Origin: Tubiluchus corallicola
Taxonomy: Eukaryota; Priapulida; Priapulimorpha; Priapulimorphida; Tubiluchidae
Length of the DNA: 64,000 bases
Direction: 5' to 3'
Assembly: GCA_030141605.1 (NCBI GenBank)
Contig: JAQGDQ010000042.1
Span: forward strand, 434,001-498,000
In this document: positions 1 through 10,981 of the stretch, piece by piece
Layout: each line of letters begins with the position of its first letter
Position numbering within the stretch: position 1 is the stretch's first letter
Notes under the pieces: model-generated
Database searches by the model: none
The model's input: only the letters and a program-made list of their open reading frames with translations
What the model was told of the DNA's origin: nothing
Translations under genes and position numbers: made by a program

Positions 1-1167
1 TGTTTTTCAAACGATACAATAAGATCCAATAAATTATTATGAATGACAAAACGATAAAGATGTGTGCTTAGCTATTATGTAGGGTGTAACAGTGTACTGC
101 AATGCCGTATGACAGAATTGCCAAAAACAGTAATACTATTAATACATGAGCTGCAACAGATAAACATTATATTATGCATAGCGTTTATTACTATATATAT
201 ATATACAGATATATTTATGTGAGCTGCACTGCTTGCACATAATTGAGAAAGTGCTTCTAAAAATACTGCATGTGTAAGGGTGTAATGATAACATAACTGT
301 GCAATTAGTTAAAATGCAACAGTGGTTCAGGTTGTTTTTATTTGGAAATATAAATGATTACAGTTTCTTAACAACCGGGTATCCATTACCCGAGTGGTAT
401 AAGAAACAGAGTATCCGAGTCTGATTTTTGCTACCTGTGTGAACACTAGTGTGCATTATTCTGTCATTTTAAAACAGGTGAAAACAACATTTAGCAACTT
501 AAGTGGCCACATTTACCCACTGGACATAGGGTTATATTTCATCGTTGGTACAAAAGCTGATACCAAAATGGTTTTACTCAATGGCTTTCTTACAGTTTAT
601 ATTTTTCTTAATCAATTTATTTTCAAGTGCATTTTAAATCTCATTTTTTTGTGTTTCGAATCTGATTTTTGTACATTTTACAATTTTTAATGATCACTTA
701 TATTCATTAATTCTCCTGTTCACTTTGCTAGTATGTGCAAGCAGGCAGCTTGTTGTTTGAGTATTGAGTTCCTTGCTGCTGGCCCATATATGCTTTTAAA
801 TGTTCTTTGTGTGCTTTTTCACATCTATATATTAAATTATCTATTTGTGCCTAAATAGATAATATAATATAAAAACATAAAAACTAGTAAGCTTGTATGG
901 AAACTAATTTTTTGTAGCACAATCTCAAAAAACATCAAAGACCCCCCATTGAAAAGTTGTGTGTCAGTATTAGGTTTTTCCGATAGAAGGTTATTTGGGA
1001 ATCATTATCAAACCCTCTGATAAACTGATGGTAAAACCGTGCATCAAGCCGGCCTTTTATGACCTCAGAATTGAATATACACCTAGACTTCATAAAAATA
1101 ACAGATTATTTAGGACCTTACTTGTTGTTATTGACAGATATGGGAACACGGCAGTGATGGCATAACT
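1..1167. other. Gene-free AT-rich stretch
   Basis: I see no coding exon, RNA gene or recognisable repeat here apart from a short TA-rich microsatellite near 193-206. The only open frame, 439-690, has low-complexity AT-driven composition and no splice context, so I do not call it. Confidence 0.6.
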
Positions 1168-2150
1168 AGTATTTAAGACCTAGAAAAAGCTTATGACCAT
1201 GTCGACCAACAAAAATTGTGGCAAATATTGACACATTTAGGTACAGAGCAACCCTTTCCTGAATTTTGGAAATCATGGTACCATGGTTTTAATATTAGAT
1301 TTGTTTGGAGAAGCATCAAAAAGGATAATGTAATGGTAAAGTCAGGTGTAAAACAGGGTGATCCCAGGGCCTCTGTATTTTTCTCACTGTATATTAATAA
1401 AATGTTAAAAGAACAGAAAAAGCTACAAAACAATAGTGAGTATATAGCTGACGACACCACGCTAATTACAGAATTTGAAGAGGATATGTTGGTGTTATTG
1501 AAGATTGCTGATGATCCAGGAAAAGAGTAAGGCGTGAAATTCAGTGCGACCAAGTGTGCATCAATTCTCCTCTGTGGAGGTAATGCTAATACAGTCTTTA
1601 AGATAGGTGACGTACCTATATATGCAAAAGAAAGAGAAAAATACCTTGGGGTAATTATAAGAACACATAGAAGATGAACATAGCTAGAAAGAAAGAATAC
1701 CAGATATTAGAAGAACTATAGGTGGCTGCAAAGAATCAGACATTTGGGGGATAAATTTGGGCTTCCGGTGTTTGGCAATATTATGGCTTTAGGGGAACTA
1801 AATGAGGTAGGTCTGAATAAAATTTATGATAAGCATTTGGGTGAGAAAGCATTGGATGTGCATATAGAGAAAGCTATAGCAGAAACGGGATTAAAAATGT
1901 GGAATGAAAAGTTAAGTAAATGTTCGACAGTAGAAAGATATAGAGATTGCAAAAGTTGTATATCATTTGAACCCTGGACGAACAATACATGGGGGGCAGA
2001 ACTGCTTGTCAAAGCCAGGATTGGTGTATCAGAAGTGTTGGGAAATCCCTTGTATGCTTGGAAAGTAGATTCTGCATAGAAAAGACTTTGTAAATGTGGT
2101 AAAGATATTGAAACTGTAAAGCACATAATATTAAGTTGTGAATTTTACAC
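1168..2150 (+). pseudogene. Decayed LINE reverse transcriptase, C-terminal half
   Basis: The plus strand encodes the middle and end of a non-LTR retrotransposon reverse transcriptase, broken by stops and small frame changes. In order: DLEKAYDHVD (palm motif, from about 1171), VKSGVKQGDP (about 1340), IADDTTLI (the Y/F-ADD catalytic box, about 1447), then past an in-frame TAA at 1528 the thumb motifs KFSATKC and EKYLGVII (to about 1668). A second open stretch, 1744-2079, runs through a stop into a Cys-x-Cys-x(8)-His-x(4)-Cys knuckle (CKCGKDIETVKHIILSC), as found at the ends of such proteins. The in-frame stops show it is dead. No start or endonuclease domain is visible, so it is a 5'-truncated copy. 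Confidence 0.85.
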
Positions 2151-2714
2151 ATAGGCATAGACATAGACTATTTATTTTCTCCAATTAGTTTAACGTCAAA
2201 AGTTTCTTAAATATTAAGTAATTATAATCATGGAGCAGATAAAAAACAAAGTCCCTTGGCAAGGAGTAACTGACGAAGAATGCTTGAGATGACCGTTATT
2301 TGGTGAAGGACAAATTCATGCAGACTGCCTACAGCAGTCTGTTATTGAAGGACATAATGGCCAAAAGAAGAAGCATTGTGAATGCTTAACTTTAAACCTG
2401 AAAAAATAAAGAGTAATATATATTTAGCTCTGCGTAACAGTAATATAGCATTCATAAACCCAAATTTGGTGTGCGCCTTGGCGATTTGAGCAGAAAATAG
2501 CCTAGTAGTACAATATACGTTGGGATTTAGGCACCAGATGGATGGATGTATAACATCACGCAAAAGGCAACAACATAATGGATTAGAAGAGAAGCGTGCA
2601 CATGTGTGCGCTGTAGAAGGTCTCTTAAAATGTGCTCTCGAAAAATTTTATCAAAATCAATGAATTCTGGTGTTTAAAGCGGTTATTCCGTACTGAACTC
2701 TTTTGTGAAATATT

Positions 2715-3675
2715 ATGAATCGAGGTGGAGACAAAATTAAATGTAAAAAGCCAACTACATCTAGCGAAAGCAATTCTGAATTTGGTATCTGCACTTGGCG
2801 TTCGTCTAGACTGCAATCCAATATGGCGACTTCCGCTTACTTTGCAACAACTACACAAACAGGTAATGATGATACGAGTTTAGCTTCTCCAAGTCAAAAC
2901 AAAGTAGTCAGTAATAGTGACAGTGAGACAATGAGACTGCTGCATGAAATAGCAAGTAAGATGACAACACTAGATACTAAAGTAACGAAGATTGATAGAG
3001 AGATCGAAACAATCAAGAATGCGCAATCTACGTTAAGTAGCAAAGTCTCGAAAATTGACCAGGAATTGGATGCCATATCAAAATCACAGGAAGTTATTTC
3101 AGACATGTTTGATGGTTTTAAAACTGAGCTTGATGCAGCCAATCAAGACATTGCCAGACTTAAAACAGAAAACAACTCGCTTAAAGCAACAGTTAGCAAG
3201 CTACAAAAACAGGCACAGACAAATGCAATTGAGATCGACAAACTTGATCAGTACAGTCATCGGGACTGCCTCGAAATATCAGGAATTCCGGTAATTGAAC
3301 ATGAAAATACAAAAGCAATAGTTCTTAGTGTTGCCCGCAATATGGGAATTGCATTACCACAAGAAGAAATTAGTATCCCCGACAGGCTCCCTAAGTCAAG
3401 AAAGGGTTATCCTAAAATTATTGCGAAATTTACCCAACGTGACAAACGTGATGCAGTTTGTACAGAGAGAGAAAGAAAGCAGGAAACACATCGACCTTGG
3501 ATTATTCTCGCTATACAGACAGTCAAATCTGCATTAGTGAATCACTGACACGAGATGACGTGAACTCTTTCGGATAGCGCTCAACTACAAAAAGCAACAC
3601 TACTTTGCACATATTTGGACTGTCAACGGCAGGATTTTTTGGGAGCCACAGATAATAGCCAGAAACTCACGATAG
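2715..3675 (+). pseudogene. LINE ORF1-like coiled-coil protein, frameshifted at its end
   Basis: An open frame of 277 codons starts at 2715. Residues about 70-185 are heptad-rich coiled coil (repeated KVTKID, KVSKID, AISKSQ units). They are followed by an ORF1-type domain with the signature DCLEISGIP (about residues 188-196), then MGIALPQEEISIPDRLP and PKIIAKFTQRDKRDAV. After about 3480 the frame is lost, but the family's next motifs continue in other frames: ISESLTRDD at about 3530 and a YFAHIWTVNGRIF-like stretch near 3600-3640. This organisation is typical of the first ORF of CR1/L2-type LINEs. It probably belongs to the same element as the PHD-like fragment just downstream. I cannot name the family without a database search. 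Confidence 0.8.
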
Positions 3676-3749
3676 ACTGTGAGCAAGACTTAGCTGATAT
3701 ATAGGCCGCCTCAATGTTTAATATCTTTGAAACTTAATTTTAGTCCTTT

Positions 3750-4090
3750 ATGGCAAAATTTCCTTGTTCGTTTTGTAACCATGAATGTAAATCGACTCAA
3801 TGTGCAATTCAATGTAATATTCGTCTCTGTTGGAGACACTTAAAATGTTCAACATTGTCCCTTTTAGAGTTTCATAATTTAGGCAATAGTAGTGAGCCTT
3901 ACTACTGTATAAACGGTATTAACATTTTACTTCCATTTCAGGGCTGCGATGACGAGGACTTCTGAACTATCTTCAACACGAGTGTTTCTACTATAAGCTT
4001 ATCTACTTATACTAATCTTTCTTCATTTCTGTCCCCCATATGTGAAGATTCTCAAGATCCAGATAATTATATAGTACAGTACCCTAGTAC
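3750..4090 (+). pseudogene. LINE ORF2 N-terminus with PHD-like zinc finger
   Basis: The frame 3750-3965 begins MAKFPCSFCNHECK and continues with regularly spaced cysteines and a histidine (C-x2-C, AIQC, H-x2-C, EPYYC). This is the PHD-like finger that opens the second ORF of some CR1-like LINEs, followed there by PF...DEDF as here. After a TGA at 3963 the same frame continues with a Ser/Thr-rich stretch (NTSVSTISLSTYTNLS). The fourth zinc-ligand pair is incomplete (YYCING in place of C-x2-C), so the finger is decayed. No endonuclease or reverse transcriptase follows, so the element is cut off here. Confidence 0.7.
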
Positions 4091-4308
4091 TTTACGACCT
4101 TTGTTACTTTATTAGTAAAAGGTATAAATCAATTTAAATGAAATTATTCATTCATCGCAGCCTATATCAAAATCGTAATTACATATTATGTTTTCCTTAT
4201 GTTTCCTTGCTATTATTACATCATTTACTTTATTACATCAATTACATTAACTTATCTACAGAAGCATGCATAGCACGCATAACTATAATAATTTTTTTCA
4301 TTTAAGTA

Positions 4309-4348
4309 AGGTGAGTGTGTTAATGACCGTATGGTCGTACACTCACCT
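4309..4348. repeat. 40-bp hairpin with perfect 10-bp arms
   Basis: AGGTGAGTGT (4309-4318) is followed 20 bases later by its exact reverse complement ACACTCACCT (4339-4348). The loop contains a further GACC/GGTC pairing. It may be the core of a small fold-back element; no function is apparent. Confidence 0.7.
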
Positions 4349-4498
4349 CGCACTACTCAAATCATTTTATTTATCGTTTATTAATGTGTACGATATTGTA
4401 TTTTGATGTGCGAAAATAAATTCATAGTTTAAAGTTGAACAAAATTCTGGACAGCTCTATTAATATTCATTTACTCTAAGAATAGTTTAGTACTCTCG

Positions 4499-4805
4499 GT
4501 AGTCAACGTTCTTCTGCTTCTTCTTCTTCACTGAATCAAACATCCAGGGACATGATTCTGCTCACCTCTCCATGCCAGGACTCCCTACACGCTGCAATGC
4601 CCCTAGTGGATTTGTTTCTAAGGATCAATGCTGAAGTGTTTAAATCTTTCTGTGCAAAATCTAAGTATGTTAACATTTGTCCTCCTGCGGGTTTTTCTGC
4701 AGGTTCTATGGCTTGTTGAAGAGCTATCTTCACTGGAACATCATCAGGTAGTCTAAGCATATGCCCAATCCATCTTAAACGTCGTCTTTTTATTTTTCTT
4801 GTCCA
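4499..4805 (-). pseudogene. LINE reverse transcriptase tail
   Basis: Reading on the minus strand from about 4802, RRRLRWIGHMLRLPDD is the well-known motif near the end of many RTE-like and related LINE proteins. It is followed by a decayed tail (stop at 4536-4538). Beyond the stop the minus strand shows a GAAGAAGAAGAAG purine tract (about 4511-4528), a common kind of LINE 3' terminus. Only the last 90 or so codons are present, as expected from 5'-truncated insertion. Confidence 0.75.
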
Positions 4806-5377
4806 AGGTTCTTCAGCATGTCAGTTAAATTGTGTGCTAATTGACGTTTGCTCTGCTCTAATTAGCTTTTCCAATTTGTAATCTGTTTTTCCCTATCGAG
4901 TTTCATTTCTGGATTCTCTGCTATTTGAGTATAAAGATATAAATAAAGTATCTCTCTTTTCAGTTCATATGCACTAGCTAAGCATTTTTTGGGAACTGAA
5001 TTTTAAATGTAAAATAGATCACCAACTGGTGATTTTGATCTTTTAACCTCAGGTTGGTGATCAATGAAATTAAGGAAACCCCGCGCTTAGATGTGTTTTG
5101 TACTTTCCACACAGGTAAACAAATTTGATTCCTATTAGGTTATCTACTAAGCTGAAAATTTGGAGGCCATTTCTTTAGCCCACAAAATCATTTTACTTTT
5201 ATAAAAATTAAAATATTTTGCCAAAAATGCATCAAAATTCTAAACAATAAGCATTCAAATGAAGCCATAATACGTTATTTAGCATGCAGATTGACTAAAC
5301 TAAAAAAATCTGCTTTAAAACACATATAGACTTCACATAAAATGTAAATATAAACTGCAGTCTTTTTTTATGTTAAG
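4806..5377. other. Intergenic, with a 10-bp inverted repeat
   Basis: No coding signal is visible. A perfect inverted repeat, GATCACCAAC (5017-5026) and GTTGGTGATC (5053-5062), lies 26 bases apart. Upstream exons of the methyltransferase-like exon at 5378 were sought here and not found. Confidence 0.5.
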
Positions 5378-5461
5378 CTCGAGGCTATGGAGGCAAATCT
5401 GTATGGTCAAATTGATATCTTACTCTTCAATCCCCCTTATGTGGTAACACCCAGTGATGAG
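5378..5461 (+). CDS. N6AMT1: Orphan exon of an N6AMT1-like methyltransferase
   Basis: This 84-base open block has a pyrimidine-rich acceptor (TTTTTTTATGTTAAG) and a GTATGG donor. It encodes 28 residues ending [16 protein letters not shown]. The NPPY motif and the VVTP that follows are the substrate-binding signature of N6AMT1/HEMK2, the class I SAM-dependent methyltransferase that, with TRMT112, methylates the glutamine of eRF1. In the human protein an exon boundary falls at the same place. I could not find the SAM-binding GSGSG exon upstream or the VGSxGIEAxWAGG exon downstream; the acceptor-like site at 5562 leads to sequence that does not fit. The block is therefore either one exon of a gene with very long introns or a fragment of a broken copy. 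Its intact frame and good splice sites favour neither strongly. Confidence 0.6.
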
Positions 5462-8453
5462 GTATGGTTTGAATAGTCTACACTATTTATTTAATATTGT
5501 AATGTTATCAGTTTCAGCTTATTGTTGACTGTGACTGAAGAAATATTTAAATGCATTTCAGGTAGTCAACGTCAAGAGTATACAAGTTTTGGCAACACGG
5601 AAGCCCTTCGGCCTTTGAAGTATTGCGATTGTAACATTTTTTGCCAACTGATTTTGTTTTAACAATGGAATTCTTCACGACGCATTCTCGGTGGCGAAAG
5701 CCACGAATTTTATAAATATTCTGACGCGGCAAGAGCAACATAAAAAATAAAGGCAACACTGTTATGCTTATGTGTTTCAGAAACATTATTAATTTTTACT
5801 TTATTTTCAAGAAAATAAGAGAAAAAAACAACAGGCTGACACCATGGTTAATATTGCAACAATGTTGGGACAATATTTTGCATAATATCACAACATTGTC
5901 ACAATATGGAAAAAATATTGTCAAAACTTAGGTTCTTAAAAAGGCAACGTTTTGAAAATCAAAATAAAATTAATCGGAAGTGCATGCGCCATGTACAAAT
6001 TGGGAAGATTAAAAGCTGCATTACAAGCTGTACCTCTATCTTTAAACAGAAATGGTAACGATACCCGAGCTGCTTTCATTCATCATAATATTGACTCTGG
6101 TTTGTTTACCTTCTAAATGAAAGACACATTCACCATAGATAAGAAAATCACTACATAATATCTATGGCATTCACATCAAAAAACTGGTTAGACATCTCTG
6201 CTGGTTCAGTGCCTGATCAATGTGTGAACATAAAAGCATAAGCTTGATAACTATGGCCAATATACATCTCAAGTTGGTCCTGTCATTGGCTACCAGATTC
6301 AGCTATGCAGCCTTCCGACTTGCATAAAAATTAATTGTCAACACATTGTCAATACGTATGTATTAGCTATACAGTAACTAGTAAACTGTTCAAGATGTGT
6401 ATTACTATCAGATAATCAAACTAAAGCTTCAAGTTAATATATCGACTACACTACACTTGTTTCCTTTTGTATATATTACATTATGTGTATTGTTTCCATT
6501 CATTTTGGTTTTATTATCATAAAAAAAGGTCTACATTTTTTAAATATTCTTGCAATTCGGAATAAGCACCTTTCTTGTATCGAATTAAACAAGAGCATAA
6601 ATAGGATGCCGATATAAGAACTTTTAATCCAATCTACATAGTTATTCAAATTCTCAAATTTTTATTCATCAATTGCGGTAGAAGCCAAAATACACGTAAT
6701 TATCACAAGTAAAAGACATTAAATTAATTTTAACATTAGTTATATTACATATAGCAGCATCAACAATAGATCTAATCAGAAGATGAGTTTTTGTGAGCAG
6801 TCCAGCAGCTAAACTGCGACAACTATAATTCAAATTTGCATAGCGTACTGCGCAAAAAAGTGCAAGGTGTATAGGCCAAAGTATGAAAAAATATTGATAC
6901 AATTCAGAATCTTACCTGAAACAAAGTATACATACTATCACCATCACATATGCTCTAAGAGTATCACCGAACTTACAAAAACTTTAAAATTTTCCATAAT
7001 AATGTGCTATCTTTTCCAGTTGTTACTAATATTTTAAACACAAAAACTGATTTGCAATTGGGTAAAATAATAATACAGTGTGTAAGACTTTCAACTACAC
7101 AGCGTCACAGGTTCAAATGTTAGTAGCTTTTAAAACACTTGCACTATGTGTTGGATGGCAGCTCACACTATTTTTAGATTATAAAACATCCACAATATCT
7201 ATCACTTACAGTGTACCACAAACACTTCGTGCACAGGCAATTATGAATCAGTTGTACAGTTAATTGTGCCTGACTAGTATCTATGAGCATTTAACAAATT
7301 AGTGCTTGTTAGTAAAATTTAGGTCACGTATATACATATGTGGAAACCATGGGATCTTAAGATTGATGTCAGTTATCGAGAAATTCAAGTTAAAAGAAAT
7401 GTGAACTTAACTATCAAGGTATACTCAGCCATTGTGTTTCCTTAATTCACACATTCACCTGTTACAGAAATAAATTTAATTAACAGAAAAGTTAAATTCG
7501 GTCATTCATTCCTAATGGTTGATGAGACAATATGCGTAATTATTACAGAGTAGCACAACCGAAGCCACAATAATATGTATAATTAACTATGATGCTTATA
7601 ATAGCTAATTATTACCTGTCAGTTTATTTATCAGGACTTCGTGAGCCACAAAACAATTTAGAACTCGTTTATGTGGCATTTAGACATAAACAGACAGACT
7701 GTGGCATTTAAATACCACTCTGCAAAAAGATACTACTCTCAACATTTCTTCTAGCTAAGCTCCTATGATGTCTGCACTCCAAAGAATGGCAATACCATTC
7801 ACATTATGTGGTCTACTGTAAGCGTGAATATGACTCATAACTTAATGCATTCTGTTCAGGTTGTTTCTAATCACCAACAATAAATTCTTATAAATTATGG
7901 TTGAAATAAAAAATAAAATGCCAAAGAATACCAACAAAATTCAAACACGAAGATAGACATTAATTACAGTAATGTATTATTATTATCAGGAACTAGTGAA
8001 TTCATAGGGCACTCAAATCAAAAAGCAGTTCAATGGTGTTAACTACAATACTTTTTTTAACACTGCCACCTAAATTGCAGTTTTCGGCAGTTTTCATGTA
8101 ACACTCTACGTATACTTGTAAATGAATTTTAACAGTTTCAACTGTTGCTATTAAGTTGACAGAATAAATTACATCTTAAGAAAGAATGTTTAAGAATTAA
8201 AATCAAAATTCTTAAAAAGCTACAACGCTCACTAACATATTTTCAAGATTAAAATTGCATTGTTGCAATTACCAGTAATAATCAACTATAGACCTATGCA
8301 AGGAAAATAATAATAATAATAAAAACAATTTTTTCGCTTCAAAAATCAGTTGCCAACCACAATTAGCAAGTCAAACAGAATTTATAATAAATAATGATAA
8401 TACGTAGTTAATTACCTGCTGTGTGCACAGTGATTTAACAAAAGACATAGAAT
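5462..8453. other. Intergenic stretch, no recognisable feature
   Basis: About 3 kb of AT-rich sequence without a coding exon, RNA gene or repeat that I can identify. The only relevant signal is a minus-strand AATAAA at 7623-7628, which could end the CASD1 transcript, about 830 bases past its stop codon. Confidence 0.5.
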
Positions 8454-10892
8454 CTATCCCAGTTTAAACATGCCATGTGCTGTACCAACTGGAATAAGAA
8501 CACACAGGAACAACAGAGCATTTCGAGCTAAACTTTTCCAGTCATCTGGCACAACATAGTTTGACAACACACCAGTAATGGTAAAAATCTCGTGTGCAAT
8601 GCAAATAAAAGTGAATGATGTCACAATAATGTTAAGCACTGGGTAACTGGGAATAAGAACAAGAACACCATGTGTATCAGCAGCAAGCCAGATATGATAC
8701 TGACTAATAAATAACTCCAGTGATATTCGACCAAACCAGGCAAAAAATGGACTATATCTTGTTCGAATAAAGCCAGCAGTATTTCGCAACATGATGTATG
8801 AGATGATGGGCACGAAAGAGACGTATGCATGGACTTCATTACATTCTGGCTTATTCTTACACAAAAATGTAAATGCCGTATAGCTCACCAAGCCCAGTAT
8901 TGACAAGAGGCTCACAATCCAACTTACTCCACTGGAAAATAGACTATAGTTGCCTCTGTCATCAAGTACTTCAAACTTTTTCATAAGATAACATGCGAAG
9001 CCAAAGAGCATGCCATATAGTACACTATATCGATCCAGCTGCCAACGAAACAACCACTCACGAATTGAATCATCACTAGTAATAAATAGTGCTTTCCACG
9101 GCCTTGTCACAAAAATCTTTTCAAACAGAATTTCTGACATATATAGAACTGTAATGACAGTAGTTAATGCTACAAACTTTAATATCATGGACAGGTAGTG
9201 GAGCGGATTTGTTTCCGCAGATGCACTTCCTATCTGAGGAGGCAAAAACATGAAGGTGTAGATCACTAGAAACCAGAAGCTCACGAGAGGCACGAAATAA
9301 TAGAATTGGTAAGGTCGATTCATGACAAAGCACAACAAGATGACCTCCATATTCAAACGAAAGAGCATTTTGCAAACTCGAAACACACCATAATCTTTCT
9401 TTATCCAAAAATAGGTAAAATGATTGTAGCCAGTAAGGAATAAATATGCAGTCACGAGGCATCGTATTTGCATGTATATCGGAAGTACCTGACTAGCACC
9501 TGTCATGTGGTATATAAGTATTACTAGCTGCATCCAGCCTTTCCACTCATCAGTTACTAAACGATGTAGCAAAGCTGTATTTTTTGTTTCTTCGGTGAAG
9601 AATAAACCTAAGGCCATAACATAGCCAAATGGAAGAAAAAAGTTCAAGTGACTGTAGTACTTATTTTCTTTCATGAAAAAATTTGTTCTATCGCACAGAA
9701 AAAAGTATGCCATAATAAGGCCCAGTTTAAACATACAGGTCACAACAATGAACATATCATCTCCATTGTTCTCAGGCTTGGCAGGTTTGACTGAGGCAAT
9801 ACTATGTGGCAGGATTCCATTCATTCGAACCCTTCTCACATTCACAGAACGGCATAAACATAAAAGCAAAGATCCAAGGGCACAAATTCCAAAGGCAACT
9901 GCAGTTGCAATTTGAAGATTCGTGGTTGGCTCCCGACTTGCACAACACGTTCCGTCATTAAAATTCATTCGCTCATTACAATACATGTTCAGTAAAATTT
10001 GAGTGTCATATTTTAGTGCAACTGGTCCTGCATGGAGGCCATCCGGAGAATCGGAATTGTATCCTTGTGCCACTAGTCTAGAAGACTTCCATACAATAAC
10101 ACTTCTGCCAAGATTTTTCATTGCAGCTTTGTTATAGAAATCAATTTGCTCGTTGGTTATATTGGCGCGAGAAGGACCTAGTTGACCGCTATTCACTGGG
10201 TCTTGTAACTGCCATAAGACCTTAGTTTTAGTTTGTTTAAAATCCTTAAATACACTAGCTAAACGAGTTATATTGGTTTCGTAATCTTTCAGCGCTTGCT
10301 TTGTTGCATTCCGTTCCTTTATAGTCCATGTGGCGCTTCCAACAACAATATATCCTGGTTTCTCATTATCAGATAATTTTAGATATGAGGACATCAGATT
10401 GTACATGCTGTCATTAACCTCAGGAACCCATTTAAACTCTAACTGAACGTTGAGTTCTTGGTCTTCAAACAGTTTGTCTGAATGCTTTTCACCACCAGTT
10501 ATGGTGTTCGGGTCTATATGGTGTACAGTATGTTCATATAGCTGTCTTATCCTTGAATCACCAACAAATATAATTCGAGTATGCCCACCCAAATAATTAA
10601 TGTACTTCATACAATATCTGACATCTCGCTGAGAGTATGTATGCAACATACAGCCATAGGGCTGCCAAATATGTGTTCCTTGAAATCTACCATCGCTTAG
10701 CAACCAGTGGCATGAGTCACTACCAGTCAGTACATGCAAGGAACCATGATAAGCAATAATTAACACAATGAATGCTAAAGCGACTAATTTAGCATTTTCG
10801 ATGTTAATGCGCTGTATAAAATCAGATGAGAAAGCCGTAAACGATTGCGGAGGTGGTGGTAGTTTCTGTTCCTCATTCATTTCCAATTTCAT
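8454..10892 (-). CDS. CASD1: N-acetylneuraminate 9-O-acetyltransferase (CASD1)
   Basis: A single 812-codon frame matching CASD1 end to end (human 797 residues). CASD1 is the Golgi membrane enzyme that moves acetyl from acetyl-CoA to sialic acid. Residues about 37-50 form the first membrane segment. The luminal SGNH/GDSL-like domain follows, with the nucleophile motif GDSRIRQL (Ser113) and the Asp-His pair in DGLH (Asp284, His287), so the catalytic triad is intact. From about residue 325 comes the multi-span acyltransferase domain, with conserved blocks FKLGLIMAYFFLCDR, TDEWKGWMQLVILIYH, RPYQFYYFVPLV and FAWFGRISLELFISQYHIWL. The first ATG is used; Met5 is a possible alternative. The coding part has no intron, although the human gene has many; this may reflect intron loss or retroposition. 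A YY1-like motif lies about 80 bases upstream of the start. Identification is secure. Confidence 0.97.
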   Translation of the reverse strand: MKLEMNEEQKLPPPPQSFTAFSSDFIQRINIENAKLVALAFIVLIIAYHGSLHVLTGSDSCHWLLSDGRFQGTHIWQPYGCMLHTYSQRDVRYCMKYINYLGGHTRIIFVGDSRIRQLYEHTVHHIDPNTITGGEKHSDKLFEDQELNVQLEFKWVPEVNDSMYNLMSSYLKLSDNEKPGYIVVGSATWTIKERNATKQALKDYETNITRLASVFKDFKQTKTKVLWQLQDPVNSGQLGPSRANITNEQIDFYNKAAMKNLGRSVIVWKSSRLVAQGYNSDSPDGLHAGPVALKYDTQILLNMYCNERMNFNDGTCCASREPTTNLQIATAVAFGICALGSLLLCLCRSVNVRRVRMNGILPHSIASVKPAKPENNGDDMFIVVTCMFKLGLIMAYFFLCDRTNFFMKENKYYSHLNFFLPFGYVMALGLFFTEETKNTALLHRLVTDEWKGWMQLVILIYHMTGASQVLPIYMQIRCLVTAYLFLTGYNHFTYFWIKKDYGVFRVCKMLFRLNMEVILLCFVMNRPYQFYYFVPLVSFWFLVIYTFMFLPPQIGSASAETNPLHYLSMILKFVALTTVITVLYMSEILFEKIFVTRPWKALFITSDDSIREWLFRWQLDRYSVLYGMLFGFACYLMKKFEVLDDRGNYSLFSSGVSWIVSLLSILGLVSYTAFTFLCKNKPECNEVHAYVSFVPIISYIMLRNTAGFIRTRYSPFFAWFGRISLELFISQYHIWLAADTHGVLVLIPSYPVLNIIVTSFTFICIAHEIFTITGVLSNYVVPDDWKSLARNALLFLCVLIPVGTAHGMFKLG

Positions 10893-10972
10893 AACAATAC
10901 CAGCACCATCACGAGCCTATCCAGATGGCAGAAAGAAAGCAAGCTCATCAATTGTGACGAAGTACCCAGGAA

Positions 10973-10981
10973 CGCCATATT
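10973..10981 (-). promoter_or_regulatory. YY1-like motif upstream of CASD1
   Basis: On the minus strand the sequence reads AATATGGCG, the AAnATGGCG core bound by YY1 at many animal promoters. It lies about 80 bases before the CASD1 start codon. The same motif occurs at ASPDH and a related one at CLTC. Function is inferred from motif and position only. Confidence 0.45.

Noticed and set aside
439-690. 83-codon plus-strand frame
   Set aside because: Its composition follows the AT-rich background (Phe, Ile, Leu) and there is no splice or family support.
5562-5700. Possible next exon of the N6AMT1-like gene after the acceptor at 5561
   Set aside because: The in-phase reading meets a stop after 18 codons and lacks the GIEAxWAGG block expected there.
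7078-7125. tRNA-like T-arm string GGTTCAAAT, also seen near 29612
   Set aside because: No acceptor stem, D-arm or anticodon arm pairs with it at either site.
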